DNA of 64,000 nt from an uncultured Eubacterium sp. (GTDB lineage: Bacteria > Bacillota > Clostridia > Lachnospirales > Lachnospiraceae). This document shows, piece after piece, positions 24,344 through 32,917 of the stretch. The notes below the pieces were generated by a model. The model made no database searches. It saw nothing but the letters and a program-made list of their open reading frames with translations, and was not told the origin of the DNA. Every line of letters begins with the position of its first letter. The stretch's first letter is position 1. A program made the translations under genes and the position numbers. The stretch lies in the NCBI GenBank assembly GCA_910584645.1, contig CAJUAU010000005.1, positions 107,385-171,384 on the forward strand, read 5' to 3'.

Positions 24344-24799
24344 ATGGATTATATGAAAGAAGCTTTAAATGAAGCATACGAAGGCATCGAAAAGGGACAT
24401 GGCGGTCCCTTTGGTTCTGTCATCGTCAAAGATGGCAGAATCATAGGAAGAGGACATAACCGTGTCCTCCTCAAAAATGATCCTACCTGCCACGGCGAGA
24501 TGGAAGCGATCCGGGATGCCTGTCAAAATCTCGGCACTCACGACCTCTCAGGCTGCGAACTTTACACAACGGCAGAACCATGCCCCATGTGCCTGGGCGG
24601 CATCCTCTGGGCAAACATCAGGACTGTACACTATGGCTGCGGCCGGGCAGATACGGATGCCATTGGTTTCCGTGACAACCAGTTCTATGATCATCTGGCG
24701 GGAAAAGCTTCACTCCTGGATATGAAAGCAGAATCCCAGGAAGAATGCCGGAAGCTTTTCCACTCTTACCAGAACATCCATGATAAAAAAGGTTATTAA
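24344..24799 (+). CDS. Guanine-deaminase-like nucleoside/base deaminase (CDA fold)
   Basis: A 151-residue zinc deaminase. The ligand motifs are CHGE (His in place of the common HAE context, about residue 50) and PCPMC (about 83-87). The blocks GGPFGSVIVKDG and NDPTCHGEMEAIRDAC are close to the GuaD type that converts guanine to xanthine. TadA-type tRNA adenosine deaminases usually have HAE and a different C-terminus, so GuaD-like is preferred. The C-terminal tail is also GuaD-like. It lies alone between metK and a convergent esterase. Confidence 0.8.
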   Translation: MDYMKEALNEAYEGIEKGHGGPFGSVIVKDGRIIGRGHNRVLLKNDPTCHGEMEAIRDACQNLGTHDLSGCELYTTAEPCPMCLGGILWANIRTVHYGCGRADTDAIGFRDNQFYDHLAGKASLLDMKAESQEECRKLFHSYQNIHDKKGY

Positions 24800-24823
24800 C
24801 TAATCTGGCATCGCCAGGTCAGA

Positions 24824-26569
24824 TTACTTAAATGCATATTTCATAAATGCGTACAGACAGCGGTCCCAGCAGGAATCAACATGGCCACGTCCAGGAACTT
24901 CATAAAAGACATGGTTCAGATCATAACTATCACAGGTCTTCACAAAATTCCGCATACTGTCATCCATCATATGATCTTCTTCTCCGGTTATAAAGAAAAG
25001 AAGTTTCAGTTTAGAGTTCAGGTATTCAGCATCTTCTTTGCTGTTCACAAAAGGCTGATCCCCTTTTTCATATGGACCTGCAGAATAACATCCCATATAT
25101 CCGAACAGATCCGGATGTTTAAAACCAATCTCCATGGTCTGGCCACATCCCATGGACAGACCGCAGATGCCAGTATGCTCTGGTCCTGTCATAACCGAAT
25201 ATTCATCTTCTATATACGGCATCAGATCGTAGATGATCTCGAATTCCAGCAGATAATGGTCTTTCCAAAAATCAGTAAGCAGTGGATTTGGCACGATATC
25301 CGGATATTCTTTACTGGTATCATAAGGAATCACTCCACTGGTAAATACAACGATCGTATCTTCCATCAATCCCTCTGCGTACATATTATCCAGCACCCTA
25401 TCTGCTGAACAGCCATCATTTTCCCCTTCTTTGTTAGAAGTCCAGTAAGTCTCATCATCCCTTCCACCATGGAGACAGAACAAAAGATTATATTTTTTAT
25501 GTTCTTTCTCTTCTTCATAATCCGGTGGCAGCCAGATACGGGCCCGGGCCTTTCCATTGGAGCGGTAATCAGAAGGATACGTAATATTATTCAGCTGACC
25601 ATGAGGGATACTGTCGTTCTTTTTATCAAATCCTTCCGGAGCAGTAAAATCGTCTGTCACCTGAATACGGAACCGGCAGCTTACCTCTGGATTTAATGCA
25701 GAGGATACTGTAACCATTGTTATACCAGGATATTTTGCAGTAACACTGCCGTTTTCCGCGACAGAAGCGACATAGTCCTTTGTATTGGCGATGCTGCAGC
25801 TATGTAATGTAGCGCCTTCTGGTGCGATCTGAGGAGCAAGAGTGTATGTCTCTCCCACATTAAGAGTGATCGTCTCTTCCTGCTTAACCGATGTCACCAT
25901 GGCAACCACTTTTACCTGAATTACCGTCTTTACCTGTGAGCCGTCTGTAGCACAGATCGTAATCTTAGCAGTTCCTTCTTTGAGCGGCTGAACCATTCCT
26001 TTCGCATCCACCGATGCCACAGAAGTATCATCACTGGAATAAGTCAGTCCTTTACTCGAAGCATCCGCAGGCAATACAGAAGCATTCAGCGCTAAAGTTT
26101 TTCCGATCTCCAGCATATATGAAGTTTTCTCTGTCACAATCTGATTAACCCTCTTCTGCTGGGGAGCCTGGGTTGGCATTTCCGGGGAAGGTTTCGGAAC
26201 AACTGGTTTCTTCTCTGTCACCGTTACTTTACAAGATGCTTTTTTTGTCATCTTTTTATAACGCACTGTCGCAGTGATCGTTGTTTTTCCCTTTTTCTTC
26301 GGAGTAATCTTTCCCTTGGAGGAAACAACAGCTACTTTCTTCTGGGAAGATTTCCATGTTACTTTTGCTTTCGCAGGTTTTACTTTCGCCTTCAGAGTAT
26401 GACGTGAACCGATCTTCAGGGAAAGTTTTTTCCTACTTAGCTTAATTGACAATTTGGTCTTTTTCCCTGCCGCATCGGCGGGAGCTGCTTCCGAGGTGAT
26501 CCCTGCCACAAGAGCAAGCATCAACAGAAAAATGGAAAACAGTTTACCTGATAAATTTTTCTTTTTCAT
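24824..26569 (-). CDS. Secreted CE1-type esterase with three Ig-like domains
   Basis: A 581-residue product. It has a signal peptide (1-34), a lysine-rich Ig-like domain (35-118), two less basic Big_2 domains (about 140-222 and 224-305), and a CE1/esterase-D catalytic domain (310-581) with Ser472 in GLSMGCG and His in GRGHVD. It is a third, longer paralogue of the two CE1 enzymes at 13-15.7 kb. It probably deesterifies hemicellulose at the cell surface. GGAGAGGG precedes the ATG. Monocistronic and convergent with the deaminase gene. Confidence 0.9.
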   Translation of the reverse strand: MKKKNLSGKLFSIFLLMLALVAGITSEAAPADAAGKKTKLSIKLSRKKLSLKIGSRHTLKAKVKPAKAKVTWKSSQKKVAVVSSKGKITPKKKGKTTITATVRYKKMTKKASCKVTVTEKKPVVPKPSPEMPTQAPQQKRVNQIVTEKTSYMLEIGKTLALNASVLPADASSKGLTYSSDDTSVASVDAKGMVQPLKEGTAKITICATDGSQVKTVIQVKVVAMVTSVKQEETITLNVGETYTLAPQIAPEGATLHSCSIANTKDYVASVAENGSVTAKYPGITMVTVSSALNPEVSCRFRIQVTDDFTAPEGFDKKNDSIPHGQLNNITYPSDYRSNGKARARIWLPPDYEEEKEHKKYNLLFCLHGGRDDETYWTSNKEGENDGCSADRVLDNMYAEGLMEDTIVVFTSGVIPYDTSKEYPDIVPNPLLTDFWKDHYLLEFEIIYDLMPYIEDEYSVMTGPEHTGICGLSMGCGQTMEIGFKHPDLFGYMGCYSAGPYEKGDQPFVNSKEDAEYLNSKLKLLFFITGEEDHMMDDSMRNFVKTCDSYDLNHVFYEVPGRGHVDSCWDRCLYAFMKYAFK

Positions 26570-26696
26570 GTATTACCCTCTCCTTTTATTATAGTAAGTT
26601 ATTTCTTTATTATATCAATTTTTCCCATAAGCCGCAACTGAATATATATACAAAAAATTTTTCCTGGGTCTAGCCATTAGGGAAACAATTTGGTAA

Positions 26697-27554
26697 AATG
26701 AAGCTAGTTATTACACAAAAAATGACCTGGTTTTTATCATTGTTTTTCCAGTATCCGTACTTTATATCCTTTACTATGATTACAACCTCATCCTTCGTAC
26801 GTCCATAGCATTTTCCGTTCTAAACATAGCAGACATCATATATACCGTCACAATTTTAGGGAGATCACATGCGGGCCAGGAGATCAACAGTACCTCCCTC
26901 CTGCTCCACGGCGCCAGCGTTATTGTTTATCTCATCGTCTTGTGTGGAACAACTTTACTTTCTAATAAGAACAATACCATACGCATTAACAATCTGAACG
27001 AGGAAAAAGAAAAGAGCACACAGCTTCTGGATGACGTGCTGCAGGTTATCAATACTGTCCGGGAAAATTCAACTAAAGCAAATGATTTTATGGAATCTCT
27101 GGAAGTTGACATTGATAATACAGCAGCTGCACTGGAAGACATCGCCCACGGAAATGCAAACAATACAGAGAGCATAGAAAAACAGACTGTTATGACTGAA
27201 AATATTCAATCCATGATACGAAAAACAAAGGAAATGTCTGATGAAATGCTGTCTCTGGCTAAGGAATCAGAAGAGGCCGTCAATGGCGGACAGGAGTCCA
27301 TTAATAATCTTCAGATCCAGTCCAAAGAATCACAGGCCGCCAACCAGAAAGTTGTGGAGGTTATTACAAATCTCACCCATAATGCAGAAAGAGTAGGGGA
27401 AATTACCAACCAGATCTCCTCTATCTCCAGCCAGACAAACCTGCTGGCTCTGAATGCTTCCATCGAAAGTGCCCCTAAGACAAAGCAGACCAGCGAACTG
27501 ATGAAAGAACTATTAAATACTGTTTCCGCGATTGATAAGTATATGGAGAAATAA
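26697..27554 (+). pseudogene. Decayed methyl-accepting chemotaxis protein gene
   Basis: The frame is open from 26697 and codes for several hydrophobic segments (LVFIIVFPVSVLYILYY, then others up to about residue 85), followed by an MCP coiled coil. No start codon with a ribosome binding site exists at the front, and the first usable codon (TTG, 26940) is inside the last membrane helix. The hairpin tip ISSQTNLLALNASIE is reached, but the usual AARAGEAGKGFAVVA and the second helix are missing. The frame jumps to a C-terminal-looking end. Both N-terminal loss and an internal deletion are visible. The stop is 4 bases from the HD phosphohydrolase gene. Confidence 0.75.
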
Positions 27555-27557
27555 GAT

Positions 27558-29219
27558 TTAAGGTCTTGGCATTTTTTTCTGTTCAATTTGATTGATTAAT
27601 GTCTCTTTAAAAGACTTCATTTGTTCCTTTGAAAACTTTTCCTTGGAATAAAGATAAAACATCCTGTGCTTATCCTCATTGCTGCCAGAATCTTTTAAGA
27701 ATTTATATGTTTCGTAGTTCTTTCTATTTCTTTCTGGCAGCTTTGAAAAAAGAATATAGACGGATTCTGCATTAAAATTAGCAGAAAATGAATTCGCTGA
27801 AGGTAATAAAACAAAATTAAGATTTATTTTATTATTGACACAAAAATCATTTAAAAAGGACGCAGCATCTTTAACTTCTTGACTTACCTGATGGTTTTCA
27901 AGTATTTGATTCAGAGATTCATCACACAAAACAAAAATCTCTGAATCCTTCATATAGTCCATTAATCCTTTGAAAAATACAAATACATCCTCTTCTGTAT
28001 TTGTATCTTTTTCGGATTTAAATAAATATTTATATTCATAATATGACTTCCAGATAGGATGACGACGTGTCTGACGTTCATACAATTCTTTGAATAATTC
28101 TTCCTTATCATAAAATGTTCTTAAATCTGCGCTTATATCTATATCATTCAGCAGCCGATATTCTTTACCATTTATTGTAACACCTTTTTGCCCCAATGCA
28201 TCAATAGAAAAAACATCACTTATGTAATCATGCCCAAGCAGCGAGTTTAATCTATGAATGCAATATGATAAAAGCTCTGAATCATAAACGACAATAGGAT
28301 GAGACACCATCCAAAGACTTTGTTCTGTCTTAGCTCTAAAAACATTATCAATTACACTTAATGCGTTTTTTCTAAAAGCTGGATAGATCCATTCTTTATT
28401 CTTAAGCCTTATTGCTGTAACAGACCGGACCAGCCTTTCAATGTCAATTGGCACATTGTCGAATCCAGACATTTGAGTATCACGTGTTATATAGTCTAAT
28501 TTATCGACATCAACAGTCTCTGAATTAAGTAAACGAATAAAGCAGTTTTTAATCCCTAAAATTATTTTTTCCTCTTTCGTAATTTCCTCTTGTCTGTTAT
28601 AATCATACGTGCAGCCAATCACCATTCTTGCAGCTAATTCCAGATCAAAATCATCTTTCTTATCTCTTAAAAAATTATCAGCATTATTGATTAAGATCGT
28701 TGCACTCATAATTTCATGGGGAGATGGTGAACAATCATCAAATTCCGATTTAAATCTTTCAGCCTTATCCACTTCAACAATTGAGAAAACTGCATCACAC
28801 AACTGTTTATTGATCAAAATTGTACTGCCGTCAATTTCTGTTTTTCCTTTAAAAAACTTTTCGGTCGTGTGGGAAAATGGCGCGTGGCCGATATCATGGA
28901 GCAGTGCTGCGTAATAAAAAGTATTTTGAATCTTTTCAATCTTACACTTAATTCTATTTTTATTTTTCACTTTATCAAAATTTATTTCTAAATCCTCTTG
29001 AATATTTTTTATAAAATTCTGGGCAAACTTACAGGCCAGATGATAGGTCCCTAAAGAATGAATAAACCTGTCATGTCTTGCTGCCGGATATAATACTCGA
29101 AAACTTCCCTGCTCAATATATTTGAGCCGTTGGAATTCAGGACTATCAATAATATAGGAAAATGTCTCATCCAAGGTTATATATCCATGAATCGAATCTT
29201 TGATGATTTTTGTAGACAT
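27558..29219 (-). CDS. SAMHD1/dGTPase-like HD-domain phosphohydrolase
   Basis: A 553-residue protein. The HD metal site is complete: H54 (RFIHSLGT), H108-D109 (LLHDIGHAPFSH) and Asp at 237/239 (VDVDKLDYITRD). The surrounding blocks (SPEFQRLKYIEQ, RHDRFIHSLG) match deoxynucleoside triphosphate triphosphohydrolases of the SAMHD1 type. Known members cut dNTPs to deoxynucleoside and triphosphate. The C-terminal half (from about 330) is less conserved and may be regulatory. It is AT-rich compared with neighbours and lies six bases behind a small gene with its ribosome binding site at that gene's end. A defence role is inference from the family. Confidence 0.82.
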   Translation of the reverse strand: MSTKIIKDSIHGYITLDETFSYIIDSPEFQRLKYIEQGSFRVLYPAARHDRFIHSLGTYHLACKFAQNFIKNIQEDLEINFDKVKNKNRIKCKIEKIQNTFYYAALLHDIGHAPFSHTTEKFFKGKTEIDGSTILINKQLCDAVFSIVEVDKAERFKSEFDDCSPSPHEIMSATILINNADNFLRDKKDDFDLELAARMVIGCTYDYNRQEEITKEEKIILGIKNCFIRLLNSETVDVDKLDYITRDTQMSGFDNVPIDIERLVRSVTAIRLKNKEWIYPAFRKNALSVIDNVFRAKTEQSLWMVSHPIVVYDSELLSYCIHRLNSLLGHDYISDVFSIDALGQKGVTINGKEYRLLNDIDISADLRTFYDKEELFKELYERQTRRHPIWKSYYEYKYLFKSEKDTNTEEDVFVFFKGLMDYMKDSEIFVLCDESLNQILENHQVSQEVKDAASFLNDFCVNNKINLNFVLLPSANSFSANFNAESVYILFSKLPERNRKNYETYKFLKDSGSNEDKHRMFYLYSKEKFSKEQMKSFKETLINQIEQKKMPRP

Positions 29220-29225
29220 ACATCA

Positions 29226-29603
29226 TTACTCCTCAATACACTGTTCAATAATTCGTGTCACCTCAGTATTTATATCACGGGGAATGCCCATTGTAAAATA
29301 CCTGTCTAATTTATAAATAAATTCATCTCTAGATAAAATGTTCTCTTCCAACTTTTCAGCCAATTCATTTTTCAACATAATATTATCTTGATTTGCACTA
29401 AAAAAATCATTGTATTCATCAATGGCAGAATAAATATCTCTCTTAGTTACGCACAATATTGTATTATATGACCTTCTTAGATTTTGATCAACTATTTTTT
29501 CTATTCGTCGTAATTTAGAAAATTCAATATTAAAAATATTTCTTTTAATTAAATTTGCGAAAGTGACTCCTAAAAATTGATCTGTCATTAAATATCTACA
29601 CAT
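29226..29603 (-). CDS. Small helical protein, partner gene of the HD phosphohydrolase
   Basis: The ATG at 29603 has AAGGATG nine bases upstream; an ATG at 29612 sits inside that ribosome binding site. About 125 residues, charged and mostly helical by composition, no membrane helix, no motif I recognise. It is the first gene of a two-gene AT-rich unit with the HD enzyme (6-base gap, shared translation signals). The arrangement suggests a regulator or adaptor for the enzyme, but this is inference. Confidence 0.7.
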   Translation of the reverse strand: MCRYLMTDQFLGVTFANLIKRNIFNIEFSKLRRIEKIVDQNLRRSYNTILCVTKRDIYSAIDEYNDFFSANQDNIMLKNELAEKLEENILSRDEFIYKLDRYFTMGIPRDINTEVTRIIEQCIEE

Positions 29604-29691
29604 ATTAATCATCCTTATATATTAATTATTTTTATTATACTAAACAATTTATATTTTATCAAGCTTTTTCTTTATATAAATTACTATTCAA

Positions 29692-29724
29692 AGCCGCCCT
29701 GCTGCATTCCCCAGCAAGGCGGCT
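29692..29724. terminator. Hairpin after the AICAR formyltransferase gene
   Basis: AGCCGCC (29692-29698) pairs with GGCGGCT (29718-29724), with an inner GCTG/CAGC stem. It lies between the purine gene and the HD module, both transcribed leftward, and would insulate the module's operon from purine transcription. Confidence 0.75.
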
Positions 29725-29742
29725 CTATTATTTTTCATATTC

Positions 29743-30921
29743 TTAATGATGGAACAATCTCAAACCTGTAAAGCTCATTACAATTCCGTGGCGGTTACAG
29801 GCATCGATCACATCCTGGTCGCGAATGGATCCCCCTGGCTGTGCAATATATTTTACGCCGCTGCGGAAAGCGCGCTCAACGTTGTCGTCAAAGGGGAAAA
29901 ATGCATCGGAACCAAGGGTAACATCCTTGGCGTACTCATTGAGCCATTTCTGCTTTTCTTCTTTTGTATATACTGGTGGTTTCTTCGTAAAATATTTTTC
30001 CCAGCATCCATCTGCCAGTACATCCATATAATCTTCACCGATATAATTGTCAATGGCATTGTCTCTTTCAGCTCGCTTCATGTCCGTCCTAAAGGGAAGA
30101 TTCAGTACCTGGGGTGACTGGCGGAGGAACCAGTTATCCGCCTTGCTGCCGGCAAGCCTGGTACAGTGGATACGGGACTGCTGTCCGGCGCCGATACCGA
30201 TTGCCTGGCCGCCCTTAACAAAACATACAGAATTGGACTGGGTATATTTTAATGTGATCATGGAAATCGCCATATCGATCTTCGCCTGGTCTGGAAGCTC
30301 TTTTTTCTCAGTTACCACATTGCTGAAAAAACCATCATCAATCACCAGCTTATTGCGTCCCTGCTCAAAGGTGACACCGAAAACTTCCTTGCGCTCAATC
30401 TCCTTAGGTACGTATTTTGGATTGATCTCAATTATGGCATAACTTCCTTTTTTCTTTTCCTTCAATATCTCCAGCGCAACTGGATCGTAGCCTGGTGCAA
30501 TGATACCATCGGAAAATTCTCTCTTGATCAATTTGGCTGATGATACATCACATACATCTGAAAGCGCAATAAAATCACCATAGGAGGACATACGATCAGC
30601 CCCTCTTGCTCTCGCATAAGCGCTCGCTAACGGTGATAACTCTTCCAGATCATCTACCCAGTAAATCTTTTCCTCAACTTCACTCAGTGGCAGGCCAACC
30701 GCTGCCCCGGCAGGAGATACATGCTTAAAAGAAGTTGCTGCAGGCAGCCCGGTAGCCTCTTTAAGTTCCTTTACCAGCTGCCAGCCATTAAAAGCATCCA
30801 GAAAGTTAATATAGCCAGGTTTTCCATTCAAAACCTTGATGGGAAGTTCTCCTTCCTCCATAAATATACGTGAAGGTTTCTGATTGGGGTTGCATCCGTA
30901 TTTCAGTTCCAGTTCTTTCAT
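29743..30921 (-). CDS. Stand-alone AICAR formyltransferase (PurH C-terminal domain type)
   Basis: A 392-residue protein that matches only the formyltransferase half of bifunctional PurH: KYGCNPNQKPSR at the start, SFKHVSPAGAAVG (transformylase site, about 65-77), SNSVCFVKGGQAIGIGAGQQSR and DAFFPFDDNVE. The IMP cyclohydrolase half is absent. It transfers a formyl group from 10-formyl-THF to AICAR in the next-to-last step of IMP synthesis. It is the second gene of an operon behind a PurO-type cyclohydrolase, which supplies the missing step. Confidence 0.93.
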   Translation of the reverse strand: MKELELKYGCNPNQKPSRIFMEEGELPIKVLNGKPGYINFLDAFNGWQLVKELKEATGLPAATSFKHVSPAGAAVGLPLSEVEEKIYWVDDLEELSPLASAYARARGADRMSSYGDFIALSDVCDVSSAKLIKREFSDGIIAPGYDPVALEILKEKKKGSYAIIEINPKYVPKEIERKEVFGVTFEQGRNKLVIDDGFFSNVVTEKKELPDQAKIDMAISMITLKYTQSNSVCFVKGGQAIGIGAGQQSRIHCTRLAGSKADNWFLRQSPQVLNLPFRTDMKRAERDNAIDNYIGEDYMDVLADGCWEKYFTKKPPVYTKEEKQKWLNEYAKDVTLGSDAFFPFDDNVERAFRSGVKYIAQPGGSIRDQDVIDACNRHGIVMSFTGLRLFHH

Positions 30922-30971
30922 GTTTAAAATCCTTTCTTAAAGATTAATCTATTTTCATAATTTCCTTATCT

Positions 30972-31685
30972 TTACTGATTTTTATTTACAATTTTGGAAC
31001 GGTACTCACCGCTCTCAAGATCAATATATCTGACAAAAAGAGAAACCTTATTATCCTCGTTCAGGCTGGACCAGAACATATCTGTAAAAGCATCCATATC
31101 ATCCAACAATGCTACTCGTTTCGGTTCACCCTCAAAACTCGGAAGGGGGTCGCCGTCGCACATATACGTGTGAATAAAATGTCCCTCTCCTGCTATGGGA
31201 TCACTGTAAGCAAAAGTATAGCGGCTGCAGGAATCTGGATTGCCATCGCTGCTCTTGAGAATCGACATAGCATAATTATAATTGCCATTTTCCACATGCA
31301 TGATCCCGGAGATCCGTGGTGTATAATTCGGTCCATCCGGCTCAAATTCCCTGGTACGGAGCGCCTGCTCAAAAGTCTGCTGCTTGTCCATCAGCTCATA
31401 AATGGTATCTGTCTGGTCGCCATTTGTGACAATGGTCTTATTTCCTAAAACCCGTACTGGCGCGTAGATGATCAGGCTTGGATCACTGAGCTTGGAAGGA
31501 TCAAATGCCTGGGTACGAATTCCTTCTCCATCTTCCACAAATACACGGTTTCTGCTGTTTTCACTGCGTCCCATAATAAAATATGCAGTGACCGCATACT
31601 TTCCATCCGGTGATTTTCCAATTACAATACCACGCCCTGGATAAGCATTTTCCTTGAGTTCCTGTTCCAATGATAACTTCTGCAT
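30972..31685 (-). CDS. PurO-type IMP cyclohydrolase
   Basis: A 237-residue protein of the IMP cyclohydrolase family first described from archaea. Typical blocks are YPGRGIVIGKSPDGKYAVTAYFIMGRSENSRNRVF and the NYTPRISG segment. It closes FAICAR to IMP. It lies directly upstream of the formyltransferase gene (50-base gap), so the pair replaces bifunctional PurH. GGAGAA precedes the ATG. The promoter (TTGAAA/TATTCT) is at 31755-31727. Confidence 0.92.
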   Translation of the reverse strand: MQKLSLEQELKENAYPGRGIVIGKSPDGKYAVTAYFIMGRSENSRNRVFVEDGEGIRTQAFDPSKLSDPSLIIYAPVRVLGNKTIVTNGDQTDTIYELMDKQQTFEQALRTREFEPDGPNYTPRISGIMHVENGNYNYAMSILKSSDGNPDSCSRYTFAYSDPIAGEGHFIHTYMCDGDPLPSFEGEPKRVALLDDMDAFTDMFWSSLNEDNKVSLFVRYIDLESGEYRSKIVNKNQ

Positions 31686-31726
31686 AAACGTTCTCCTTTT
31701 CTATTTGTGATCAGATTTCTAATAAT

Positions 31727-31755
31727 AGAATATAATATTTCTTTCATTATTTCAA
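31727..31755 (-). promoter_or_regulatory. Promoter of the IMP synthesis operon
   Basis: On the minus strand, TTGAAA (31755-31750) and TATTCT (31732-31727) are 17 bases apart. No purine riboswitch core is visible in the short leader. Confidence 0.6.
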
Positions 31756-31806
31756 TCATAAAATGAAAATCCACCCAGTTAATTTACAACTCTTTCCTTC
31801 TTTTAC

Positions 31807-31836
31807 TTGCGGTATTTCTAAAATATATGTTACAAT
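31807..31836 (+). promoter_or_regulatory. Promoter of the YIP1-like gene
   Basis: TTGCGG (31807-31812) and TACAAT (31831-31836) with an 18-base spacer precede the start codon, which has AAGGAGG. Confidence 0.55.
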
Positions 31837-31868
31837 AAACTCATATTAATATTAAGGAGGTATTTTTT

Positions 31869-32513
31869 ATGCCAAACTCTTCTATCCCTTCAACATCTGC
31901 AGAGGCGACAGAAATGATCAATGGTTTTTTAGGAAATCTAAAAGTTTTGGTCAGTTCACCAGCCAAGGGAGCAAAAGAAATTGTTGAACATGGAAACTTT
32001 ATTATTTCGGTAGTCCTGATGGCAGCCCAGGCAGTGCTTGCCGGTATTTTGTCACTGATCTTTACCGCATTTCATCTGGAAATGGGTTTTGGAGACTGTA
32101 TAAAATATTTTATCCTTTCCATCTTTTTCTCCTTACTGCTCACCGGCATTACATTTGGCTGTGCCATAGTCACAGGAATGTGCATGAAGGGAACAAACGA
32201 TGCCAAAAAGCTTTTAAATGCGCTTTCACTGCGTTGTATCGCTGTTCTTCCCTTTACGATCATCGCAGTACCAGTTAGTTTCCTGTTTTCCGAATTTGCA
32301 TTATTACTTTTCTTTATCTGTGAAATACTGGGACTATTTTACGAATATTTTGGATTTAAGGCAGCTTTTGGACTGGATGAAGGCAAAACAGCTTATCTGT
32401 CCGTGATCGTATCCATTGTATACATTATTGCCTTTTCCATTATATTACGGCTGACTGCTTCTGATCTGCTGCAGACAATGCTGTTTTCTGCATTTTCAAG
32501 TTCCTTTTATTAA
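31869..32513 (+). CDS. YIP1-like five-helix membrane protein
   Basis: A 214-residue protein with a short polar N-terminus and five hydrophobic helices. The segment VLVSSPAKGAKEIVEHGN before the first helix and the overall topology are as in Yip1-domain proteins of Firmicutes. Such proteins often carry or neighbour a zinc ribbon; none is seen here. It is followed 25 bases later by a small coiled-coil gene. Function unknown. Confidence 0.7.
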   Translation: MPNSSIPSTSAEATEMINGFLGNLKVLVSSPAKGAKEIVEHGNFIISVVLMAAQAVLAGILSLIFTAFHLEMGFGDCIKYFILSIFFSLLLTGITFGCAIVTGMCMKGTNDAKKLLNALSLRCIAVLPFTIIAVPVSFLFSEFALLLFFICEILGLFYEYFGFKAAFGLDEGKTAYLSVIVSIVYIIAFSIILRLTASDLLQTMLFSAFSSSFY

Positions 32514-32538
32514 ATTAATCTGATGGAGGTAAATAATC

Positions 32539-32820
32539 ATGGCTGGATTTTTTGACAAAATGTCAGACGCCCTAAATGACGCGGCAAACGACATTACCAA
32601 CAAAGCAAAAGAATTTTCCGAGGTCTCTTCCCTGAATGGCCAGATCCGGAGCCAGGAAAAGACTATTGAAAGTACATACCGAGAAATAGGAAAGCTTTAT
32701 TATGAAGCTCATAAAGATTCAGAAGAAGATATTTACATAGAACAGATCCGTCAGATTACCAATGCGATGCAGACCGCTGAAAAACTTCGAAATGATGTAG
32801 CAAACATTAAGAAAAAGTAA
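32539..32820 (+). CDS. Small coiled-coil protein
   Basis: A 93-residue, fully helical protein (FFDKMSDALNDAANDITNKA at the start, then heptad-like charged helices). In related genomes this N-terminal part is joined to a zinc ribbon, which is missing here. It forms an operon with the YIP1-like gene and has GGAGG upstream. Role unknown; possibly a cytoplasmic partner of the membrane protein. Confidence 0.7.
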   Translation: MAGFFDKMSDALNDAANDITNKAKEFSEVSSLNGQIRSQEKTIESTYREIGKLYYEAHKDSEEDIYIEQIRQITNAMQTAEKLRNDVANIKKK

Positions 32821-32865
32821 TTCTAATATATCCTGCAATAAATACAGCTGGATAGTGCCAAAGTA

Positions 32866-32910
32866 AAAAGTACCAGTTTCTTTCCCGTCAGGCAAGAGGC
32901 TGGTACTTTT
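32866..32910. terminator. Bidirectional terminator between the coiled-coil gene and dacF-like gene
   Basis: AAAAGTACCAG pairs with CTGGTACTTTT around an inner loop. It ends both convergent operons. Confidence 0.85.
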
Positions 32911-32917
32911 GTTCTAC

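Noticed and set aside
31686..31868. Purine riboswitch before the IMP synthesis operon
   Set aside because: The leader is too short and lacks the conserved loop sequences.
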